Shown here: one piece after another, positions 54,824-62,075 of the stretch | How the letters are laid out: each line of letters opens with the position of its first letter | How positions within the stretch are numbered: the first letter of the stretch is position 1 | Notes under the pieces: generated by a model | What the model was told of the DNA's origin: nothing | Seen by the model: the letters and a program-made list of their open reading frames with translations, nothing else | The model's database searches: none | Made by a program: the position numbers and the translations under genes | Origin: Saprospirales bacterium | GTDB taxonomy: Bacteria > Bacteroidota > Bacteroidia > Chitinophagales > Saprospiraceae | Direction of reading: 5' to 3' | NCBI GenBank assembly: GCA_016719895.1 | Contig: JADJYG010000012.1 | Span: forward strand, 124,001-188,000 | Length of the DNA stretch: 64,000 nt

Positions 54824-56203
54824 ATGAAAAATCTTCTACGCATCAATGCGCTGCTCGCCTTGGTCTTTACCTTCGGGTTATTCATTCAATCCTGCGGCGA
54901 TGGCGATCTCCCGGCCCTGGACAAAGGGGTAAGTAATTACAACCACAACATCGCATCCGCTTGGAACGGCTTGTTTCTGGAAATCGAACGGTACCAGGAT
55001 GGCTACCGGCCCGGCCCGGCGCCCCGTGCCTTAGCGTACCTGGGCTTTGCTGCATACGAGGCCTGCGTCCCGGGTATGCCCGAGTACAATTCGCTGGCGC
55101 CCTTGTATTCCGGCTTGTCGGTACCGGCAGCCGAATCCGGCGAATACCATTGGCCGACCGTTGTAAATGCCGTTTACGGCTACCTGATGCCGCGCTTTTT
55201 CAGCGACGCCACCACGGATCAACAACAAAAAATAAGCACACTCCTGGCGCTCCATGAAAACCAGTTTCAAGCCGAAACGGCTCCGGATGTATTTGCCCGC
55301 TCCAAGGAACGCGGCGAAGCCGTTGCCAAGGCATTCTGGGCGTGGGCGATCACAGACCAATATGGCCACGAGGCACACCGGGACCCCTTCGGCACCTACG
55401 ACTGGCAGGCCAACTACAAAAAACCAGGCGACTGGGTAGCCACCCTCCCCGGGCCTGGCAAAGGCGCGTTCCCCTATTGGGGTAAAGTGCGGACCTTCGC
55501 CCTTCCGGAATCGGAAAAAATCTGCCGCAAGCCGCTGTCCTACTCTGAAAATACCAACTCCGCCTTGTACGCCCAGGCTATCGAGGTATATGCCCAAAAT
55601 ACGCCTACCCTGTCTTATGAAGGCGAATGGCTCGGAGAATTCTGGAGCGACGATATCGTAGGGCTGACATTTGCCCCGCCAGCACGTTGGATCGCTATCG
55701 CTCATCAGGTGATCACCGCTGAAAACAGCGATCTGGCTACCGCCCTGGAAGCCTACGCAAAAGTGGGGATGGCCATTAACGACGCCGGTGTAGGATGCTG
55801 GAATTCCAAATACCACTACAATGTGGAACGCCCGCAAACGTACATCCGCCGCCTGATCGATCCGAACTGGAATACCAACCTGGAGAACCCCCTGACCGGC
55901 GACAAAAGTATTACGCCTTCGTTCCCGGCCTATCCGAGCGGCCACGCCACTTTTAGCGCAGCCGGCGCCGAAACCCTCGCCAGCGTTTTCGGATACGCCT
56001 ATAGTATGACGGACCGTTGCCACGAAGGGCGCGTGGAGTTTGTCGGTACGCCGCGTACTTTCGGAAGTTTTTACGAAATGGCGCAGGAAAACGCCTGGTC
56101 CCGTGTGCCATTGGGCGTTCACTTCCGGATGGATGCAGAAGAAGGCGTTCGTTATGGAACCGTTATCGGGCGGCATGTGAATAACCTCCCCTGGAAAAAC
56201 TAA
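54824..56203 (+). CDS. vanadium-haloperoxidase/PAP2-superfamily lipoprotein (copy B)
   Basis: 459 residues with a lipoprotein signal ending FIQSC (Cys24). The catalytic residues are all present: Lys329-x6-Arg336-Pro (KYHYNVERP), FPAYPSGHATF with His374, and SRVPLGVH (Arg427, His433). The FPAYPSGHATF stretch is strikingly like fungal and bacterial vanadium chloroperoxidases, but a phosphatase role remains possible. It is a paralog of copy A across the two-component genes and is transcribed divergently from them. Upstream are four TTAAG-type direct repeats, a TAAATTTG box and an 8-bp inverted repeat. A weak hairpin follows (56236-56269). Confidence 0.9.
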   Translation: MKNLLRINALLALVFTFGLFIQSCGDGDLPALDKGVSNYNHNIASAWNGLFLEIERYQDGYRPGPAPRALAYLGFAAYEACVPGMPEYNSLAPLYSGLSVPAAESGEYHWPTVVNAVYGYLMPRFFSDATTDQQQKISTLLALHENQFQAETAPDVFARSKERGEAVAKAFWAWAITDQYGHEAHRDPFGTYDWQANYKKPGDWVATLPGPGKGAFPYWGKVRTFALPESEKICRKPLSYSENTNSALYAQAIEVYAQNTPTLSYEGEWLGEFWSDDIVGLTFAPPARWIAIAHQVITAENSDLATALEAYAKVGMAINDAGVGCWNSKYHYNVERPQTYIRRLIDPNWNTNLENPLTGDKSITPSFPAYPSGHATFSAAGAETLASVFGYAYSMTDRCHEGRVEFVGTPRTFGSFYEMAQENAWSRVPLGVHFRMDAEEGVRYGTVIGRHVNNLPWKN

Positions 56204-56235
56204 TCAGCAACAGCCAGAATTAGCGAAACAACAAG

Positions 56236-56269
56236 GCAAGAGTCGTCCCGGTTTTGGGGTGGCTCTTGC
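56236..56269 (+). terminator. possible terminator after haloperoxidase copy B
   Basis: A 7-bp inverted repeat (56236-56242 with 56263-56269) starts 33 nt after the stop codon; the downstream T tract is weak, so termination may be partial and the next gene may be read through. Confidence 0.4.
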
Positions 56270-56323
56270 TATTGACACAACCCTCCGCACCACCAAGGTT
56301 CAACGTCCAGACATACCTGATCC

Positions 56324-56845
56324 ATGCTTTCCAAAATTGAAGTTCAAAGTGCCAGTTCACTGTCCTTATTCCTTTTTATCCTGAGTTATACAACCTGGCA
56401 GGGCTGCCAATCGCCCGCACAGGATATAGCGAAAGAGCGGGTGGAAAAATATGGCAGTGGAGAGATTTCGCGCCGATACCAGGAGATTAACGGCAAAAAA
56501 CAAGGTAAGATGACTGACTTCTATCCGGGTGGCCGCCTGAAAGCCGAGCGTTGGTTCGAAAACGACCAACAAGCCGGACGCACCGTTTTATATTATCCGG
56601 GCGGTCAAATCATGGAGATCCAATATTACCAGAACGGAAAAAAAGAAGGTGGCGATACGGTATTTTACGAAAGCGGCCAGCCGCAATTTGTTATGTGGTA
56701 TGCCGGAGAGAAAAAAAATGGTTACCTGCGCAAATGGTCTTCCGACGGAGCTCTGGTTTTCGAAGCCCGGTATGCGAATGATTCACTCGTTGAGGTAAAA
56801 GGCCAGCGCGTACAACCGGGTTCAAATACAAATGAGGCTAAATAA
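56324..56845 (+). CDS. MORN-variant (YwqK-like) repeat lipoprotein
   Basis: 173 residues. The N-terminus (hydrophobic 14-27, then TTWQGC) looks like a lipoprotein signal with Cys28. The mature part consists of about five MORN-variant repeats of 20-24 residues: GKKQGKMTDFYPGGRLKAER, QQAGRTVLYYPGGQIMEIQ, GKKEGGDTVFYESGQPQF, KKNGYLRKWSSDGALVFEA. Proteins with this pattern are often labelled YwqK-family antitoxin, but there is no toxin partner here and a toxin-antitoxin role should not be assumed. It lies 121 nt after haloperoxidase copy B and 77 nt before the TonB receptor start, in the same direction. Function unknown. Confidence 0.75.
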   Translation: MLSKIEVQSASSLSLFLFILSYTTWQGCQSPAQDIAKERVEKYGSGEISRRYQEINGKKQGKMTDFYPGGRLKAERWFENDQQAGRTVLYYPGGQIMEIQYYQNGKKEGGDTVFYESGQPQFVMWYAGEKKNGYLRKWSSDGALVFEARYANDSLVEVKGQRVQPGSNTNEAK

Positions 56846-56922
56846 ATGTATCCATGCCATTCAAACGGCCTGAATATTTGCCTCCGGGGCATTTATCGGT
56901 CAGGCCCCAACAACTTTATAGT

Positions 56923-59109
56923 ATGCACAGGTGGTTAGTTATCTTCTGCAACCTACTTTTCTGGCTTTCCTGGGCGTCCCACCTTCCGGCCCAAAACCAG
57001 CCGGATAGCCTCCAACCGCTTCAACTTCGGGAAATTTCTGTTCGGGCGCAACGTGAAACGATCCAACGGCTGCCGTCCGTTCAAGGCGCCTACCTCTGGT
57101 CCGGTATCAAAAACGAAGTCATCCAAATGCAAAACCTGGATGCCAATATTGCCGAAAAAACACCGCGCCAAATTTTTGCCAAGGTGCCCGGCGTATTCGT
57201 TTATGACATGGACGGCGCCGGAAATCAAACGAATATTTCCACCAGGGGGCTGGACCCCCACCGGGGCTGGGAGTTTAATATCCGGGCTAATGGATTTATT
57301 ACCAATTCGGACATGTACGGCTACCCCGCCAGCCACTTCAGCCTGCCGCTGGAAGCCGTCGGTCGCATTGAACTGGTGCGCGGCACCGGGGCGCTTCAGT
57401 ACGGCGCCCAATTCGGCGGCATGCTCAACTACGTCCTGAAAGAACCGGATACGACAAAAATTTTGGGTTTTGAGACGGTCAATTCCATCGGGTCATACGG
57501 CCTGTTGAGCGCCTTCAACGCCATTGGAGGTAAAACCGGACGGTTGCAGTATTACGCCTTTTACAGCAAACGCATCAGCGATGGGTACCGGGAAAACAGC
57601 ACCTCGGATTATGACGGCCAGGGCGCCGTCCTGAAATTTACCCTCTCCCCCAGGCTGGCGCTGAATGCCCAGTTGCTTCGCTCCAATTATGTATACCAAA
57701 TACCCGGCCCTTTGACGGATGCCATGTTTGATGCGGACCCACGCCAGTCTACCCGCTCCCGCAACTATTTTAACCCCGAAATTTATGTGCCGTCCTTATC
57801 GGCTGATTGGCAAGCCGGTGCCCGAACCCGTTTACAGTTGATTTGGTCGGCTGTGGGTGGCGAACGCCGCAGTGTAATGTTCGACCGGGCAGCCAACATA
57901 CCCGATACCATCAACGCCAATACCCTGGCATTCAATACCCGGCAGGTGGATATCGACCATTTCAACAGCCAAACCGCCGAATTGCGGGTATTACAGGAAT
58001 TCGCTTTTTTGAACCTGCCCGCAAATCTCGCGGCCGGCGTTCAGTATATGCACAACGACCTGCACCGCAGGCAACAAGGACTGGGAAGCACCGGAACCGA
58101 CTTCGATCTGTCTGTGTCGGACGCGGGATGGGGACGCGACCTGCATTTAAAAAGCCAAAACCTTGCCTTTTATGTAAAAACAGCTATAAAAGCGACCAAA
58201 AGATTTTCGGTCAGCCCCGGCGCCCGGTTTGAAACCGGAAGCTCTACTATGACGGGTACAACGACCTATTACGACCCCGAAAAACTACCCGCAACCATCA
58301 AACACCAGTTTCCATTACTGGGGGTCAACGCCAATTTCGACGTGAACGGCCGCCAACAAATTTATGCCGGATGGGCCCAGGCATACAGGCCTGTCATCTT
58401 CAAAGACATCATACCTGCAACAATATACGAACGTACCGACCGGGGTATCCGGGATGCCTTCGGGTACAACCTGGAGGCTGGCTGGCGGGGCGCCCGCAAC
58501 GGTCTGAAGTGGGATTTGAGCGTTTTTCGCTTGCAATACAACAACCGGGTCGGCAGTGTCGCGCTGGAAGAAAACGGCGTGTTTTATATCCTGCGCACCA
58601 ATATCGGGCACTCCGTTACGCATGGGTTGGAATGGTTTACCGAATACGGATTCCGGCTGGCCGGCAAGGTCCACGGCAACCTGTTCACCTCCACCGCGCT
58701 GTTTGATGCCCGTTACCAGGATGCCTTTATTCGTATTGGCAATGAAAACAGAAGTATCGACGGCAACAAGGTCGAAAGCGTACCCGCCTGGATTAGCCGG
58801 AATGGCCTGAATTTGCGGTATAACGGGTTCAGTGTTTCGGTGCTGTACAGTTATACGGGCCAGACGTTTGCCGACCCCTTAAATACCCAAGCGCCCTCGC
58901 CTACCGGAGCCATTGGAATGGTGCCCGCTTATGGCTTGCTGGATGTAAACCTTTCCTGCCGCCTGTTTGGCCATATGATCCTGCGGTTCAATATCAATAA
59001 TGTTGCCGGCAAGGACTACTTCACCAAACGCCCCGCTTTTTATCCCGGCTCGGGAATTTGGCCTTCCGATGGGCGAAGCATACAAGCCACAGTACAAATG
59101 AACCTGTAA
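56923..59109 (+). CDS. TonB-dependent outer-membrane receptor (FecA-like)
   Basis: 728 residues from the ATG at 56923, which begins a signal peptide (MHRWLVIFCNLLFWLSWASHLPAQ); an in-frame ATG at 56854 adds 23 residues and is less likely. The plug domain (about 35-165) contains TRGLDPHRGWEFNIRANG, TNSDMYGYPASHFS and ELVRGTGALQYGAQFGGML, which closely follow ferric-citrate-receptor-like proteins of Bacteroidota. A 22-strand barrel follows and ends in SIQATVQMNL. There is no CarboxypepD_reg N-terminal domain, so it is not SusC-type. Iron chelate import is the likely role, from family knowledge. No exb/ton or Fec regulator genes are adjacent. Confidence 0.9.
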   Translation: MHRWLVIFCNLLFWLSWASHLPAQNQPDSLQPLQLREISVRAQRETIQRLPSVQGAYLWSGIKNEVIQMQNLDANIAEKTPRQIFAKVPGVFVYDMDGAGNQTNISTRGLDPHRGWEFNIRANGFITNSDMYGYPASHFSLPLEAVGRIELVRGTGALQYGAQFGGMLNYVLKEPDTTKILGFETVNSIGSYGLLSAFNAIGGKTGRLQYYAFYSKRISDGYRENSTSDYDGQGAVLKFTLSPRLALNAQLLRSNYVYQIPGPLTDAMFDADPRQSTRSRNYFNPEIYVPSLSADWQAGARTRLQLIWSAVGGERRSVMFDRAANIPDTINANTLAFNTRQVDIDHFNSQTAELRVLQEFAFLNLPANLAAGVQYMHNDLHRRQQGLGSTGTDFDLSVSDAGWGRDLHLKSQNLAFYVKTAIKATKRFSVSPGARFETGSSTMTGTTTYYDPEKLPATIKHQFPLLGVNANFDVNGRQQIYAGWAQAYRPVIFKDIIPATIYERTDRGIRDAFGYNLEAGWRGARNGLKWDLSVFRLQYNNRVGSVALEENGVFYILRTNIGHSVTHGLEWFTEYGFRLAGKVHGNLFTSTALFDARYQDAFIRIGNENRSIDGNKVESVPAWISRNGLNLRYNGFSVSVLYSYTGQTFADPLNTQAPSPTGAIGMVPAYGLLDVNLSCRLFGHMILRFNINNVAGKDYFTKRPAFYPGSGIWPSDGRSIQATVQMNL

Positions 59110-59267
59110 ACAGGAAGGTAGTTGGGGTCCCTTCAGAAAAGATTTTTCTATAAAATCACGTTGAAGGGTGGCTGAGCATTTTGATTTATAGCAACTTTGT
59201 GACCGGCTATTACAGCCATAATTTTGCTTCAAATCAAAATATCCTTTTCAAACTATTCACCTCTGAC

Positions 59268-60293
59268 ATGATGGCTCGGCTGACTTCGTTCTCTCGAATC
59301 TTGATCACGCTTGTATTGGTAGCCGGCATTTTTTTCGCCGTAAAGACTTTTTTACCCCGCTTTTCCAATTCCGGTTCCGGGCCGGAAAAAAAGGAGGCCG
59401 TTTCTGGTCAGGAAACACCCTCCAGCGCCGGCCAACCGGCCAACCAGCCTTCTTCCTCCAGTACCTGGGGCTCCGGCGCCACTTTATCCGGTTTTAAGTA
59501 TACCCCGCCAGCACCCGTTAACGGCAAATTGAAAGGGGTGGTAGAACTGGGCGCCACTGGCTTCAACTCCTTTATTATCAACGTAGATGCGCAAAAAAAC
59601 TGGAAGCTGGAAAAAGCCGAATACGGCGCCAGCCTGGTATATGAAAACCTGGCTACGGATGAGGATATAAAATCCGGACTGAAAAGTTATATCGCCGATA
59701 TGTTAGCTTATGGCGTCGGGCCAAAACATATCCACTTTGTTATCAGCTCCGGCGCAAAAAAGGTCCCGATCACAGCCAAGATTTCTGGATTGCTGAGGGG
59801 GATGGGCTACTTCGTAAATGAAGTGACGCCGGAGCAGGAGGCTAAACTGGCCTTAAAATCCTGCCTTCCGGCGAGCTTTGCCAGCCGTGCTTTTGTAGTT
59901 GATATCGGGTCTGGCAATACCAAAGTATCGTGGTTGAGCGGCGGAGTCCTAACGGGCATCGAGCTGCCGGGGGCAAAATATTACCAGGACGAGATAAGCG
60001 ATGCTTCGGTATATCAGGAGGTGAGCGCCAAGGTCAAACAGGCGCCTGCTGCCTTGCGCAGCACGTGTTTTATTATCGGCGGCGTTCCCTTCGAATTGGC
60101 CAAACAGGTGCGCAGCGGGAAGGAACGCTACACAGTGCTGAAAGCTCCGGCCGATTACAAAGCTGTTGGCGATAAACAACGTTCGGGTTTGAATATCTAC
60201 CGGGCAATCGCCGATGCCACCGGTTGCCGGCAGTTTGTATTCGATTGGGACGCCAATTTTACCATCGGCTTTCTGTTGAACCTGCCGAATTGA
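59268..60293 (+). CDS. membrane-anchored Ppx/GppA-like (ASKHA-fold) protein
   Basis: 341 residues from the ATG at 59268. One membrane helix (about 11-29), a Ser/Pro/Gly-rich linker (about 33-80), then a globular domain. GVVELGATGFNSFIINVD (90-107) and IHFVISSGAKK look like subdomain I. FVNEVTPEQEAKLAL parallels the Ppx/GppA VISGxEEA segment, and VVDIGSGNTKVSW (211-222) is the phosphate-2-type DxGxGxT motif; a GG (271-272) sits where the adenosine motif is expected. Known Ppx/GppA enzymes are cytosolic phosphohydrolases; a membrane-anchored version is unusual. Topology is ambiguous because positive charges lie on both sides of the helix. It lies between a TonB receptor and a convergent metalloprotease. 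Substrate unknown. Confidence 0.65.
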   Translation: MMARLTSFSRILITLVLVAGIFFAVKTFLPRFSNSGSGPEKKEAVSGQETPSSAGQPANQPSSSSTWGSGATLSGFKYTPPAPVNGKLKGVVELGATGFNSFIINVDAQKNWKLEKAEYGASLVYENLATDEDIKSGLKSYIADMLAYGVGPKHIHFVISSGAKKVPITAKISGLLRGMGYFVNEVTPEQEAKLALKSCLPASFASRAFVVDIGSGNTKVSWLSGGVLTGIELPGAKYYQDEISDASVYQEVSAKVKQAPAALRSTCFIIGGVPFELAKQVRSGKERYTVLKAPADYKAVGDKQRSGLNIYRAIADATGCRQFVFDWDANFTIGFLLNLPN

Positions 60294-60327
60294 TTTATCA
60301 CCCAAATGCGCGCCCTTTTTTAATTTG

Positions 60328-61908
60328 TTACTCCCGGATCAGGCGGCGGGTAGCCAAAAGGGTATCCTGGCTAAAAACCTGTACCAGATAAATGCCCTTG
60401 TCGAGGGCGCTCAGGTCAAGCCATAGATCGAGTTGCCCGGAGAGTTCCCAGGTACGTATAGAGCGGCCCAGCAGATCCGAAACCTGGATACGTGTTGCCA
60501 TCCGGCCTTCCTCAACAGCCAGGTGTACGTTTACCCGGTCGCGGGCAGGGTTGGGCGTTATCGTCAACGGCCCAGCTACTGCTCCGGTACGTTCTCCCGG
60601 CACAAGTTCCAACCCGGATGTTTGTTGCAGACAAGCGGCGCCACGCACCCGGTCAAGCATCAGCGGTCGCGAAACCGGCCCGAAACCGGCATAAAATGCC
60701 ACCGGCTCGCTCGCCAAAAGGCAATAGCGCATGAGGGTATTTTCAATGGCCTGGTCCTGGTTATTCCGGGCGGCGATGCCGGGCAGGCAGGGATTGAACG
60801 ATACGGTTTCCCGGCAGGACGATGCCGGATGGCGGGCCCCAAGCAGATGCCCCGTTTCATGCGCCAGCGCTGCTGCGGCCCAGGAAAACGTGGGTACATT
60901 TGAAAAATCAGGATCGATAGCACAAAAAGCCACTGCACGCTGTGGCGTGCAAAGCCCATCCAAGCAGGCCATACTTTCCGGGTTTGTTTCGGCCAGGCCC
61001 ACCAGTTGGGTAAGGTCTGCTGCCGGTTCCCTCAGCGACATTCGAAATTGCTCCAAAATGCCGGTAGCGCCCGCAGTATGGTCAAAAACCGGGCTGGTTT
61101 GGATGCAAACCCGGGTGAGTTCAAGTTGAAGGCCTTCGTTGGCAAACAAAACGGCGACCTGGTTAAACATGGCCAAAAGGTAGTGCGCAGTGGTTGTAAC
61201 GTCGCCCCGGTTCAGGAAAAAGGCATGTTCAGCATACAGTGCCATGTGAAGAGTTGGGGCAGGCTTTGAGGTGCTGAAGCGCTGTTGGAGATCTTCCAAG
61301 GCTGGCGCCGCCAGGGACTCGTTTAATACACATTCGAAAGGGTTATCCATGGAAAGCTCCCGTTCGGAATAGAGTATGTAACCATCCGTATTGTGAGCGA
61401 TTTGTACCCTGCCCAATACGAGGTTGTGGTACAGCGCATCAGAAACTGTCCCAAATATTTCATTCTCAAACAGGCTGATCGCCGCTACCGAATTAGTGGC
61501 CCCCCGCATCATACCCCGGTAGTGCAGCCCTTCGTGGCAGTCGATAGTTTCGTTCCTGTTGTCCGCATAGATATGGAAGTCAGGCGCTGTAATATCATAC
61601 CGCACCAGGTCGATGACCAATTCCGTGTCATGATAAGGCAATCGGAGCGTGAGCATCGAAGGCTCAGTTGCCATTAGATGATCCAGCGCCGCTCGATCCA
61701 GGCGGAGAAACTGGGCTTCCTGAGCAAACCTGGCGGCGGAGCCATCCAACGTTGCCGTTTTTCGAAATAGCGAATGCGCGGAGATACCGGAGTTTTCCGG
61801 GCGCTGGCTCCGAACCAAAGCCGGCACGGGCCGTAAGGTTTGGGCAACAGCGCCGGCTGTCGTATAAAAGAGGCAGACGAATGCCAAAAGTCGTGTTTGT
61901 TTGAGCAT
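60328..61908 (-). CDS. secreted reprolysin-like zinc metalloprotease with T9SS type A sorting domain
   Basis: 526 residues from the ATG at 61908, which starts a signal peptide (MLKQTRLLAFVCLFYTTAGAVAQ); the frame is open 62 residues further up but without homology. A propeptide-like region (about 25-215) precedes the metzincin catalytic domain with the full zinc motif HETGHLLGARH (ALAHETGHLLGARHPASSC) and a downstream NTLMRYCLL that may be the Met-turn. The last 80 residues (PLTITPNPARDRVNVHLA, LLGRSIRTWEL, GIYLVQVFS) are a T9SS type A sorting domain. The enzyme is therefore exported and probably cell-surface attached or released. Substrate unknown. It is followed by the convergent Ppx-like gene 34 nt away. 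Confidence 0.9.
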   Translation of the reverse strand: MLKQTRLLAFVCLFYTTAGAVAQTLRPVPALVRSQRPENSGISAHSLFRKTATLDGSAARFAQEAQFLRLDRAALDHLMATEPSMLTLRLPYHDTELVIDLVRYDITAPDFHIYADNRNETIDCHEGLHYRGMMRGATNSVAAISLFENEIFGTVSDALYHNLVLGRVQIAHNTDGYILYSERELSMDNPFECVLNESLAAPALEDLQQRFSTSKPAPTLHMALYAEHAFFLNRGDVTTTAHYLLAMFNQVAVLFANEGLQLELTRVCIQTSPVFDHTAGATGILEQFRMSLREPAADLTQLVGLAETNPESMACLDGLCTPQRAVAFCAIDPDFSNVPTFSWAAAALAHETGHLLGARHPASSCRETVSFNPCLPGIAARNNQDQAIENTLMRYCLLASEPVAFYAGFGPVSRPLMLDRVRGAACLQQTSGLELVPGERTGAVAGPLTITPNPARDRVNVHLAVEEGRMATRIQVSDLLGRSIRTWELSGQLDLWLDLSALDKGIYLVQVFSQDTLLATRRLIRE

Positions 61909-62075
61909 GGCGGGAAGATTGTTTTGCCAGTAAAGGAGTAAAAAAAGTATACGCCGCCCAACCGGAAACGGAAATGTATACGATCCGCCAGGGATCATTT
62001 TATGAAATGCAAAAACAAGGCCGAAAATGCGCATGCCCTGGCAAAACAATTCCTTTTTCAGACAAATCAGCAATT

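Noticed and set aside
56324..56845. Toxin-antitoxin module (YwqK-type antitoxin)
   Set aside because: Only the MORN-like repeat family resembles YwqK; there is no adjacent toxin and the protein has a lipoprotein signal.
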